The position numbers and the translations under genes were made by a program. Below the pieces are notes generated by a model. It saw only the letters and a list, made by a program, of their open reading frames with translations. It was not told where the DNA came from and did no database searches. From an uncultured Phycisphaerales bacterium (GTDB taxonomy: Bacteria > Planctomycetota > Phycisphaerae > UBA1845 > CAIVHJ01): a DNA stretch of 8,863 bases. The stretch spans positions 1 through 8,863 of the forward strand of contig CAIVHJ010000384.1 of the NCBI GenBank assembly GCA_903905665.1, given 5' to 3'. Of this stretch, positions 1-5,719 are shown piece after piece (position 1 is the first letter of the stretch; every line of letters begins with the position of its first letter).

Positions 1-362
1 CGGCTGTCCTGCTCGTTTTGAGAGGAATGCATTCCGGGGTCGTCCGCCATCGCCACGACGAATCCCCCGTGCGCACCCGTGAGCGCCGAACTCATGAACG
101 GATCAGCCGCCACGTTCAACCCCACGTGTTTCATCGAGACCATCGCGCGCCGACCCGCAAAAGACATCCCCAGCGCCTCCTCATACGCCACCTTCTCATT
201 GGCAGACCACCGCGCAGACATGGAACCGTTTTCGCCCGCGCGGCTTTGGACAAATTCCATGATTTCCGTCGCAGGCGTCCCCGGATACGAAAACATCCCG
301 CTGATTCCGGCATGTATACCCGCCAGACCAATCGCTTCATCACCCAGCAACAACTCCATCAT
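1..362 (-). CDS. iorA: Indolepyruvate:ferredoxin oxidoreductase alpha subunit, N-terminal part (cut by window edge)
   Basis: Reading the minus strand from the ATG at 362-360 gives 120 codons with no stop before the window edge. The protein is a thiamine-diphosphate enzyme subunit that, with IorB, oxidatively decarboxylates arylpyruvates such as indolepyruvate to aryl-acetyl-CoA and passes electrons to ferredoxin in the cytosol. Visible family signatures are LLLGDEAIGLAGIHAG (residues 4-19), YPGTPATE (26-33), NEKVAYEEALG (55-65), MKHVGLNVAADP (77-88) and DDPGMHSSQNEQDS (107-120). These are hallmark segments of the N-terminal pyrimidine-binding half of IorA. The full family protein is around 600 residues or slightly longer, so about four fifths lie outside. 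AAAGGA precedes the first ATG; a second ATG follows immediately, so the start may be 362 or 359. iorB, expected downstream, is not in the window. The gene is divergent from the porin gene. Confidence 0.93.
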   Translation of the reverse strand, partial: MMELLLGDEAIGLAGIHAGISGMFSYPGTPATEIMEFVQSRAGENGSMSARWSANEKVAYEEALGMSFAGRRAMVSMKHVGLNVAADPFMSSALTGAHGGFVVAMADDPGMHSSQNEQDS

Positions 363-614
363 CGTTTTTCCTTTCAGAGACCCACGAAAACCTTACGCCG
401 AGGACACCAATTCAGACACGCCTCAAACCAGGATGACCAATCACCGAGCCCTCATCGTTTCCGGCACGCGTTCCTATGCCGACCGCATCGCAACGGCAGC
501 GCGTAATCCAGTGTGGCACAAGACGATACCGTCGCCATGTCGCCATGAATGCATCCACGACATTACCTGGATGGATACCTGATCAACGTGAATGGCACGA
601 TACAAAACATAAAT

Positions 615-633
615 TATTCGTATTTTACGAATA
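615..633. promoter_or_regulatory. Perfect 8-bp inverted repeat, candidate operator
   Basis: TATTCGTA (615-622) and TACGAATA (626-633) are exact inverted copies separated by three T residues. A third related half-site, TATACGAA, lies at 641-648. The elements sit in the most AT-rich part of the iorA-porin spacer, about 210 bp before the porin start. The arrangement fits a dimeric repressor or activator site near a promoter. No regulator is identified, and an AT-rich palindrome could also arise by chance. Confidence 0.35.
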
Positions 634-732
634 TTTGGATTATACGAAAAAAAGTCTCTGCGTCGATATTGATTTTGCGGATATTTGAAGGCACAGTACT
701 CGAGCGTTCATGAATTCTCGTGCGCGTTTCTG

Positions 733-767
733 ATTGAAACAGACCTCTTGGCGCGGCCTGTTTCAAT
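733..767 (+). promoter_or_regulatory. Leader hairpin upstream of the porin gene
   Basis: ATTGAAACAG (733-742) pairs perfectly with CTGTTTCAAT (758-767). After one A-C mismatch the stem continues as CC/GG (744-745 with 755-756) around a nine-base loop. It ends 76 nt before the porin ATG and is not followed by a U-run, so it is not a typical terminator. It could be an operator palindrome or an RNA structure in the 5' leader acting on stability or translation. Confidence 0.4.
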
Positions 768-843
768 TCCAATTTGCAGGTCCGTGGTTCTCTACAAACA
801 AGAAAGTCTTCAGACAGAATACTTTAGTTACAGGAGTTCGCTC

Positions 844-2250
844 ATGACACAGAGCATCGTCAGAAGGATTGTGTTGATTGGAGTGTTGACGTGGCTCATG
901 GTTGACTGTCAATCGGTATTGGCGCAAGCCTCTGCACCTGCTTCCGGAGCCAAGACCGAACCGAAAGCCGCGGCTGCCGCTCCCACTCCCACTCCCAAAA
1001 CCACCGCAGAACCCGCCAAACCGGAAACCCCGGCCCCGGAACCCACCTCATCCACGTTCAGTCTGGATCAATGGATGAAGGACAAGTACATGACGGGGAA
1101 CTGGTGGGGCGCCCGAGACAAGCTGGAAAATGCAGGCATTACCTGGCAACCCATTTTGTACATGGGGTGGCAGCAGAACTTCAAGGGCGGGTTGGAAACT
1201 CATAATGCAGACGAGTTTTTCGGAACCGCCTATTATCACCTGAAGTTGGATTTTGAGAAGATGGGGATCGCCAAGGGTCTCAGCTTCTATATTCGCCCAT
1301 TTTCTTCATGGGGATCGGGATTGCAGGATGAGGTGGGATCGCTTTCGCAACCCGCGACCTCCATCGCCACCAACGGGAATCAGGAAATTCGCGTGGACAA
1401 ATGGTGGTTCACTCAGAAGTTGTTTGACAACAAGCTCGAATTCAATCTGGGGAAAGTATCCAGCCTCGGGGATTTTGTGGATGTGATCCCCTATGTATCT
1501 TATACCACGTATTTTTTGAATCGTTGGATCTATGTCAATCCGACCATACCTCATGCCAACGGATTGGGCGCGTTCGTCAAGGCTTGGCCGGTGGATTGGG
1601 CTTATCTCCAGGCCGGTGCGGTGGACCCGGATTCGAATATCAAGCAATGGGGCTGGGAAACCGCGTTTCATGGTTCGGATTATTGGCGTGGATTTTGGGA
1701 AACGGGATTCCTGTCGAACAAAATGTTCGATTCGTTGAAGGATTACCCGGGGACTTATCGAGTAGGATTGTGGTATGACCCGTCGAATCGGAAGATTTAT
1801 CAGGACAATCTGGGCGGGGCGCTGGCGGATCGATTCACCAACGGACAAGTGGGATTTTATGGTGATTTCGACCAGGTAATCTACAAGGAAAACCAGGACC
1901 CCAAGGATCTGCAGGGGATGGCCTTGTTTGCCCGATATGGATATGCGCGAGGCGACAGCAATCGCGTGGAGAATTTCTGGTCGATCGGCAGTGTCTATCG
2001 CGGGTTGGTCCCGCAGCGAGATAATGACATCTTGGGATTCGCGGTGGCTCAGGGCATCATCTCCCACACCTATAAAGATGAGATCAATCCATTTTCCAAC
2101 TATGAAACCGTGTACGAGTTGTTTTACAACATTCAGATTACCCCCTGGTTGACGTTCACACCGGATTTTCAGGTGATCAGCAATCCGGGTGGGACGTCCA
2201 CTACCCCTGATTCGATTGTCGGAGGTTTTCGCCTCCGGTTTGATCTGTAA
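844..2250 (+). CDS. OprB-family carbohydrate-selective porin
   Basis: A 468-residue outer-membrane beta-barrel protein. Family knowledge: OprB porins let mono- and oligosaccharides diffuse across the outer membrane. Residues 1-29 form a signal peptide (basic MTQSIVRR, a hydrophobic core, cleavage near VLAQA). An Ala/Pro/Thr/Lys-rich linker follows to about residue 68. The OprB domain opens with TGNWWGARDKLENAGI and has many alternating aromatic strands, the VDKWWF and NLGKVS segments, and the barrel-type C-terminal strand GGFRLRFDL ending in Leu. The frame is open upstream to 685, but the ATG at 844 is chosen because AGGAG lies at 832-836 and the signal peptide begins here. The low-complexity periplasmic linker before the barrel is a little unusual. 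The next small gene lies 38 nt downstream and both end at one terminator, so they are probably cotranscribed. The specific sugar is unknown. Confidence 0.88.
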   Translation: MTQSIVRRIVLIGVLTWLMVDCQSVLAQASAPASGAKTEPKAAAAAPTPTPKTTAEPAKPETPAPEPTSSTFSLDQWMKDKYMTGNWWGARDKLENAGITWQPILYMGWQQNFKGGLETHNADEFFGTAYYHLKLDFEKMGIAKGLSFYIRPFSSWGSGLQDEVGSLSQPATSIATNGNQEIRVDKWWFTQKLFDNKLEFNLGKVSSLGDFVDVIPYVSYTTYFLNRWIYVNPTIPHANGLGAFVKAWPVDWAYLQAGAVDPDSNIKQWGWETAFHGSDYWRGFWETGFLSNKMFDSLKDYPGTYRVGLWYDPSNRKIYQDNLGGALADRFTNGQVGFYGDFDQVIYKENQDPKDLQGMALFARYGYARGDSNRVENFWSIGSVYRGLVPQRDNDILGFAVAQGIISHTYKDEINPFSNYETVYELFYNIQITPWLTFTPDFQVISNPGGTSTTPDSIVGGFRLRFDL

Positions 2251-2288
2251 TTATCAGTTGTGTTTTCGATTCCAACAGGAGACTTTTT

Positions 2289-2477
2289 ATGAAGAAAATC
2301 AAAATGGCTGTCCTGACGATGTTGTGTGCGGGCGCGCTGTACGGCACGAGTTGCGGACCGACCGACATCAAGAACAACGTCATCGCCGGTACGCTGGGCT
2401 TTGTGAAGAACTACACGACCGCGTTCTTCACGTCGTGGATCCCCAGCTGGGAAGAAGCCTGGGATCAGACTCCGTAG
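2289..2477 (+). CDS. Small exported protein with TSCGPTDI motif
   Basis: A 62-residue protein with ACAGGAGA before its ATG. The N-terminus (MKKIKMAVLTMLCAGALYG) is a clear export signal with two lysine-rich turns and a hydrophobic core. TSCGPTDI follows. The cysteine at about residue 22 could be a lipidation site, but the -3 position is Gly instead of Leu or Val, so a lipoprotein assignment is weak. The mature part is about 40 residues and aromatic-rich (FFTSWIPSWEEAW). From memory, short proteins of this type occur in planctomycetes, but no function is known to me. It is the last gene before the terminator and probably shares the porin transcript, so a role at the cell envelope is plausible but unproven. 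Confidence 0.7.
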   Translation: MKKIKMAVLTMLCAGALYGTSCGPTDIKNNVIAGTLGFVKNYTTAFFTSWIPSWEEAWDQTP

Positions 2478-2589
2478 CACCGGCAGGTAGGTGAACGATA
2501 CCGGCGCAGCTCATCATCGCAGGACCGGTGCTCATGCCGGTGTCTGCATGGTTCGTTTCGTTCCGGAGCGTCGTGGACAAAATCCGAAG

Positions 2590-2629
2590 GGGGCTGGAAA
2601 TCTTTTAGGTTTCCAGCCCCTTTGTCGTT
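2590..2629 (+). terminator. Strong intrinsic terminator of the porin operon
   Basis: GGGGCTGGAAA (2590-2600) pairs perfectly with TTTCCAGCCCC (2610-2620) around a nine-base loop and is followed by TTTGTCGTT. The GC-rich base of the 11-bp stem and the T-rich tail are typical of Rho-independent termination on the plus strand. It closes the porin transcript and marks the last host-like feature before the phage-like genes. Confidence 0.85.
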
Positions 2630-2972
2630 AACCCGTCATACTGAAACGATCTCAAAGCCACACCAGCGACAACCGCAGAATCGCCAACCCGAATTCCTGC
2701 GGCAATTTCTTCGGAATCCCCTGCGGGTACTTCACAGAAAAATAACATCGGACCACCCGGTCCGACACGTCGTTGATCCTCTATTTGTGTACCTGCTCAC
2801 TGAACTATTCTATTTTTTATAGTCATTTTTTTACGCATCCGTACCCGAAGCAGGCGAAGGGGTAAGGCCGGGGGGACGGTATGACTCATCCATAATTATG
2901 CGTCGGGGAATAGACCAGTGAGGAAGTTAACTATATGCCGGAGTGAGGTTCTTTTTTGAGGAGGTGATGTTT
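2630..2972. other. Spacer between host operon and phage-like genes, candidate left junction
   Basis: This 343-bp stretch holds one short minus-strand coding-like fragment (2652-2768), a perfect 7-bp hairpin (TCGGACC at 2748-2754 with GGTCCGA at 2759-2765), and an AT-rich block at 2804-2835 ending in a T-run. If the downstream genes belong to an inserted element, its left edge should lie here, but no target-site duplication or terminal repeat could be seen with only one end available. The last 15 bases carry an exceptionally strong Shine-Dalgarno sequence, GAGGAGGTGATG (2958-2969). Confidence 0.5.
2652..2768 (-). pseudogene. Possible C-terminal remnant of an unknown gene (minus strand)
   Basis: The minus strand is open from 2780 down to the TGA at 2652-2654. 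From a GTG at 2768 it would encode 38 residues including VVRCYFSVKYPQGIPKK and LAILRLSLVWL. Composition and codon use look coding-like, yet there is no obvious ribosome binding site and a stop codon lies at 2781-2783. A degraded 3' end of a lost gene is one reading; a real micropeptide or chance are the others. It converges on the porin operon terminator. Confidence 0.25.
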
Positions 2973-3206
2973 ATGAAGATTCCGGGGTGGTTACAAACGT
3001 GCGTGGCGCCGCTGCAGTCGCGGAAAGTGCGAACGGCGCTGGTGACGGTGCTGGCGGCGTACGCCGCACAGGTCGGCCTTGGGGTGAGCGAGGATGTGAT
3101 TTACACGATTTTGGGTGTGGGCGTGTCGCTGATTCTGGGGATTGCCCACGAGGACGCCGGGCGAGCGGTCGGTGCTGAAGGGAAGTCGATGGTCGGAGAC
3201 AAATAA
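2973..3206 (+). CDS. Small membrane protein, holin-like (Mu-like late operon)
   Basis: A 77-residue protein with a basic N-terminal region (LQSRKVRTA), a moderately hydrophobic stretch (ALVTVLAAYAAQVGLGV, about residues 23-39) and a clear membrane segment (VIYTILGVGVSLILGIA, about 42-58), then a charged tail. Size and layout suit phage holins, which form inner-membrane pores that time lysis; the assignment rests on layout only. The ATG at 2973 is preferred over the one at 2967 because the GGAGG core of the very strong Shine-Dalgarno (2958-2969) lies 8 nt before it. It opens the run of plus-strand genes that resembles the lysis region of Mu-like phages. A generic small membrane protein is the alternative. 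Confidence 0.6.
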   Translation: MKIPGWLQTCVAPLQSRKVRTALVTVLAAYAAQVGLGVSEDVIYTILGVGVSLILGIAHEDAGRAVGAEGKSMVGDK

Positions 3207-3232
3207 CCGGTCGCGCCGTTGTGCCGGAAAAA

Positions 3233-3255
3233 GTAGGGTGCGTCCTCGACGCACC
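3233..3255. repeat. Palindromic spacer repeat of the GGTGCGTC type
   Basis: GGTGCGTC (3237-3244) and GACGCACC (3248-3255) form a perfect 8-bp stem with a three-base loop, preceded by GTAG and followed by five A residues. It fills much of the 90-nt gap between the holin-like gene and the next one. From memory, elements with this core recur in planctomycete and some other genomes; a second copy is not visible in this window. On the RNA it could moderately protect or terminate transcripts. Confidence 0.5.
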
Positions 3256-3296
3256 AAAAATCTGCCGGTGCACCGGAATCGGGAGGAAATTTTGCC

Positions 3297-3758
3297 ATGA
3301 GGATTCAGTTGTGGTTGATGTCGGCGTGGGTGTCGGCGGGTCTGGGCTGCGCGGCGCAGGGGCAGGTGGATATTTCGGCGGCGCAAGTCGTTCGGGACTT
3401 ATCGGCTGAAGTCGGCAAGGCGATGGACGAGTATCGAGCGGACCTCGGTCGCGCGGACGAACAGCGGGAGCAATTGGCCATCGAGGCGTTCATCAATCGC
3501 GTCAATACGTCCGTGGGGCAGCCGGAAGAACAACAGACCCATGCGGAAAAATTTCGCGCAGCGCTGGCGGTGATTCGGCGCGATCAGCAGGTGAGCGAAC
3601 AGCGATACCTGGCGACGTGTGACAACCTGGCGACGTTGCGAGAGGTCGCCGACGGATTGCACCGCATGGGGCTGGTCCGGATGCGGCAAAGCGAAGAGGT
3701 CAGCACGTGGATGTCGGAATTGTGGGGACGAGGAGAACAAAGTGTCAGTAGTAGATGA
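3297..3758 (+). CDS. Exported coiled-coil protein, spanin-like candidate
   Basis: A 153-residue protein with GGGAGGAA at a good distance before the ATG. Residues 1-22 form a signal sequence (MRIQLWLMSAWVSAGLG then CAAQGQ). Cys18 could be lipidated, but Gly at -3 makes the lipobox poor, so ordinary cleavage near AQG is equally possible. The rest is almost entirely charged helix with heptad-like spacing (residues about 30-150: EVGKAMDEYRADLGRADEQ, then LATLREVADGL). Position between a holin-like gene and further small membrane genes, plus export and coiled coil, suits a phage envelope-disrupting (spanin) role; this is inference from layout. The last 17 bases overlap the start of the next gene. 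Confidence 0.6.
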   Translation: MRIQLWLMSAWVSAGLGCAAQGQVDISAAQVVRDLSAEVGKAMDEYRADLGRADEQREQLAIEAFINRVNTSVGQPEEQQTHAEKFRAALAVIRRDQQVSEQRYLATCDNLATLREVADGLHRMGLVRMRQSEEVSTWMSELWGRGEQSVSSR

Positions 3759-4047
3759 TCTGGACAACTTGATCGACGGACTCAATCAGGGGATCGAAAA
3801 AAGTGGACAGGCACCGGCGAGTAAGGAATCAGTCAGTGGGACGCAGCAGCCTTCGGGCGATGCGCTGGATGTGATTCTGGGCGGCGCCCCGCGAACGACC
3901 AGCGTGCAAAGTTTGCGCGACAGCGAGACGGTCCAAAAGTTTCGGGATGATTTGCTGTCGGGAATCGTCTCGCTGGATCGGTTGAGCGCGTTGTTGAATT
4001 TGGTGTCGCTGGTGGTAGCACAGGTCGTTCGCGGCAGAGGGATTTGA
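3742..4047 (+). CDS. Small hypothetical phage-like protein with hydrophobic C-terminus
   Basis: A 101-residue protein. The frame is open from 3619, but the GTG at 3742 is chosen because GAGGAGAAC lies just upstream and the region before it is the coding body of the preceding gene. The start sits 17 bases inside the previous gene, indicating translational coupling. The N-terminal two thirds are polar and Ser/Gly/Gln-rich (DDLDNLIDGLNQGIEKSG). The C-terminus carries LSALLNLVSLVVAQVV, long enough for one membrane helix or an amphipathic anchor. I recognise no domain. In Mu the equivalent position between the gp23-like and gp25-like genes also holds a small gene of unknown function. Confidence 0.6.
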   Translation: MSVVDDLDNLIDGLNQGIEKSGQAPASKESVSGTQQPSGDALDVILGGAPRTTSVQSLRDSETVQKFRDDLLSGIVSLDRLSALLNLVSLVVAQVVRGRGI

Positions 4048-4048
4048 C

Positions 4049-4462
4049 GTGAGCGACGTGAACTGGTCGAGCACTGTCGTCACGCTGGCGACGCTGACGC
4101 CGTTGATCGGCGTGCCGCTGACGATGATCACGCTGTATCTGAAGGGGATACGCGATTATCAGATTCGCCGTTACGAAGACATCGAATCGCGGGTGAATCA
4201 TCTGGACGAGACGATGCACGGGGTGTCGCAGACGATTCGGGGATTTGAGCGAGATTACACGACGAAAGAGGAATGGCTGCGGGAGTCGATGCACGCGCGG
4301 CAGCAGTTGGAAAAATTGACGGAACTGGTGACGCGAATCCAGGTGGAGATGGAGAACGGGAACGGGTTGGCGTCGGTTTTGGTGCAGGCGACGCAGGCGA
4401 TGGTGGAATTGACGCGGGCACTGGTACAAAAGGGTCTGGAACAATCGGAGGATCACGATTGA
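4049..4462 (+). CDS. One-TM coiled-coil protein, Mu gp25/DUF2730-like by layout
   Basis: A 137-residue protein starting at a GTG one base after the previous stop codon, so tightly coupled in the operon. Residues about 8-30 are a membrane segment (TVVTLATLTPLIGVPLTMITLYL). A long basic/acidic helix with coiled-coil character follows (RRYEDIESRVNHLDETMH, then EEWLRESMHARQQLEKLTELVTRIQVEME). Short proteins with one N-terminal TM and a coiled coil (DUF2730 family) stand at this place in Mu-like phages, directly before a small winged-helix gene. Here that neighbour is found only 4 kb further on. The family call is from architecture and synteny, not from a recognised signature; a hemolysin XhlA-like protein is an alternative. 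Confidence 0.55.
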   Translation: MSDVNWSSTVVTLATLTPLIGVPLTMITLYLKGIRDYQIRRYEDIESRVNHLDETMHGVSQTIRGFERDYTTKEEWLRESMHARQQLEKLTELVTRIQVEMENGNGLASVLVQATQAMVELTRALVQKGLEQSEDHD

Positions 4463-4465
4463 AAA

Positions 4466-4502
4466 CAGAATGGAAACGCAACCGCTGCTTCCCGAAACAA
4501 GG
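4466..4502 (+). repeat. Left member of a diverged pair flanking the toxin array
   Basis: AGAATGGAAACGCAA followed by a CTTCCCGAAACAAGG segment resembles positions 8217-8266, where a 15-bp insertion splits the two halves. Translated in matching frames both give EWK, then F-P-K and G-L. This copy starts right after the last phage-like gene, and the other lies before the next phage-like gene. The match is imperfect and judged by eye. Confidence 0.3.
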
Positions 4503-4540
4503 ATTGCGCGAGGTGGTGAATGGATCGTCAGGTAGGGAGC

Positions 4541-4556
4541 AAGGAGATAAAATGTG
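4541..4556 (+). promoter_or_regulatory. Ribosome binding site with two overlapping out-of-frame starts
   Basis: AAGGAG (4541-4546) precedes both an ATG at 4552 and a GTG at 4554, which overlap in the sequence ATGTG. Only the GTG frame encodes the toxin-like protein, as shown by residue-by-residue match with its paralogue, which starts at an in-phase ATG (6432). The ATG frame gives a 19-residue peptide ending at 4611. Both starts are at workable distance, so the arrangement could keep toxin translation low. Confidence 0.55.
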
Positions 4557-4892
4557 GGAGGTGGAGGCGCCGCGAGTCCGGGCGGGAAATACCCGCAGCC
4601 CAGACCGTTGACGGGGTATTTTGGAGTCAAAGGGCGTAGCGGCGATTCGAGTGTACGACATTGGGTTGGTGATGTGAAAGATGCTCGTCGGATGTTCGAT
4701 TCCCTGACATCAGGATATGTCCGGGAAGTCAAATTGGATGATGGTACCATCATCAGGTACATGCCGGACGGACAGACCATAACTTTTCGGCCTCATTCTT
4801 CCAGCGATGGAACTCCGACCATACAAATAGTAGGACGTGGAAGAAACAAGCCGCAAAAAATTCATTTTGTTCCCCAGTTAGCAAGGAATTGA
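4554..4892 (+). CDS. Orphan polymorphic-toxin-like domain, unit A
   Basis: A 112-residue protein with no signal peptide or membrane segment. It opens with the low-complexity head MGGGGAASPGG and a Pro-rich stretch. A compact domain follows: VRHWVGD (34-40), a helix KDARRMFDSLTSGY (42-55), then strands IIRYMPDG (66-73), ITFRPHSSSDGTPTIQI (76-92) and a final KIHFV (102-106). A pattern of A..(F/M)F..LT.G, DG..(I/V)TYR..S....P.(I/V)(D/E)(I/V) and K(I/V)(H/K)F(V/I) is, from memory, typical of C-terminal toxin domains of Rhs, CdiA and similar polymorphic toxins, often nucleases. I cannot name the family. The delivery region is absent, so it is an orphan module. It shares about 55% identity with unit B, and the immunity gene follows after 8 nt. 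Activity is inferred. Confidence 0.62.
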   Translation: MGGGGAASPGGKYPQPRPLTGYFGVKGRSGDSSVRHWVGDVKDARRMFDSLTSGYVREVKLDDGTIIRYMPDGQTITFRPHSSSDGTPTIQIVGRGRNKPQKIHFVPQLARN

Positions 4893-4900
4893 GGTGAAGC

Positions 4901-5536
4901 ATGAAGCAGAGCGAAACACACATTTTGACTCCAGCCGAACTTCATCTGCTGCAAGCCAGCAAGGGTCAGCATCTTTGTTGCGACGCCGTTGATGAATGGT
5001 CTGATCAGATCGGTTCGGCCCAGATTGGAGAACTGGTCTTTATCGTGAACAGCCAAGGTCGAAAACATTGTGATTTGATTTCGCGCGCCATGTTGCCCCA
5101 TTTGCCGGACATTCCTCGTCTGTCAGTGAAACGTTCGGCCGCCAAGGTGTTTGACTGGTATGAAAAGACTTTGAAGCGGTGCCGTCCGGTACATGATTTA
5201 TTTGGTTATCAGCAGGAGGCAGATACCATCACAATCTGTAAGGTTCTTGTCGACGATCTTCGATGGACACAGCCTCCCGACGAGAGGGATTCAGAAATTG
5301 AATTCCGCGTACATATTCACAAAGGAGTGGTTTTTTATATGGTCTCTGGAAAGATCATTGCCTGTTTAGCCCAGGACAGCCATATAGGTTTCCTGGAGTG
5401 TCGCTGTTTCGATAAGAGGAGCATCAAGAATCTGCTCAAACCCCGCAGTATTGAGGGGCAATATATGATTGATGATGAGAAGTTGATTGCGTGGAAGCGG
5501 GCGTTGAAGAGTCCCGAGGATTTGCTGGATGGATAA
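4901..5536 (+). CDS. Probable cognate immunity protein, unit A
   Basis: A 211-residue soluble protein of a family I do not recognise. It has no signal peptide, so it would act in the cytosol. GAGGTGA overlaps the toxin stop codon and sits at good distance before the ATG. By hand, 93 of 211 positions (44%) are identical to the unit B protein in an alignment without gaps. The best conserved blocks are CDL.SR..LP (57-66), VLVDDL.W (115-122), IHKG.VF.M.SG (139-150), CLAQDS..GFLE.R.F (155-170), QYMI (187-190) and LKSP..LL (202-209). Immunity function is inferred from the fixed toxin-partner order, the 8-nt spacing and duplication as a pair; no enzymatic motif is evident. An accessory protein of unknown role is the alternative. 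Confidence 0.6.
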   Translation: MKQSETHILTPAELHLLQASKGQHLCCDAVDEWSDQIGSAQIGELVFIVNSQGRKHCDLISRAMLPHLPDIPRLSVKRSAAKVFDWYEKTLKRCRPVHDLFGYQQEADTITICKVLVDDLRWTQPPDERDSEIEFRVHIHKGVVFYMVSGKIIACLAQDSHIGFLECRCFDKRSIKNLLKPRSIEGQYMIDDEKLIAWKRALKSPEDLLDG

Positions 5537-5604
5537 TGGGGGGTGGCGGCGCAGGGAATTCGGGAGTTCACCGGATGGCTGGTGATGCAGCGGAGCGACG
5601 GTGA
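5536..5604 (+). pseudogene. Collapsed toxin relic directly after immunity gene A
   Basis: The ATG overlaps the stop codon of the immunity gene (TAATG) and opens MGGGGAGNSG, matching the MGGGGAASPG head of the two toxin genes. The following VHRMAGDA matches toxin residues VRHMIGDA of unit B, reached here after a deletion of about 20 codons. The frame stops after 22 codons. At base level the VHRMAGDA part matches unit B at 17 of 24 positions (5566-5589). This looks like the remains of a further toxin gene whose start was once translationally coupled to the immunity stop. The ~115 bases that follow (to 5719) show nothing recognisable. Confidence 0.6.
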
Positions 5605-5719
5605 AGCGGTTGGTATTGGGGTGGTTTCGGGGTTGGTTTTTGCGGGGTATTCGATTCACAGACAGATCGGTGTGGAGCAGGCAGCCGGTGGCGGGTAGCC
5701 GGAAGCCGACAGCAGGTAG

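Larger units (their letters stand above)
363..843. other. 481-bp divergent spacer between iorA and the porin gene
   Basis: No convincing gene is seen: plus-strand open frames here are short, lack good ribosome binding sites and resemble nothing known. The left part (363-600) is GC-balanced and presumably carries the iorA promoter on the minus strand. Positions 600-660 are strongly AT-rich and hold a palindrome. Positions 733-767 form a long-stem hairpin in the presumed porin leader. No clear sigma-70 hexamer pair with good spacing was found by eye on either strand. Confidence 0.6.

Noticed and set aside
18..582. Two overlapping plus-strand open frames of 162 and 167 codons
   Set aside because: They lie antisense to iorA, whose minus-strand protein is clearly recognisable; their products are Arg/His/Pro-rich shadows.
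685..843. Upstream extension of the porin frame to an ATG at 685
   Set aside because: The signal peptide and AGGAG site fit the ATG at 844; the extension covers the leader hairpin and has no coding character.
1306..2067. 253-codon minus-strand frame
   Set aside because: It is antisense to the OprB porin, has no domain and lacks a ribosome site.
2590..2620. Bidirectional terminator also ending the minus-strand fragment
   Set aside because: On the minus strand the stem is followed by CTTCGGATTTTG without a proper U-run.
2804..2835. AT-rich stem with T-run as a second terminator
   Set aside because: The stem is only five A/T pairs, too weak to support a call.
3833..4780. 315-codon minus-strand frame
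   Set aside because: It lies opposite three plus-strand genes with strong start signals and has a His/Arg/Pro-rich shadow composition.
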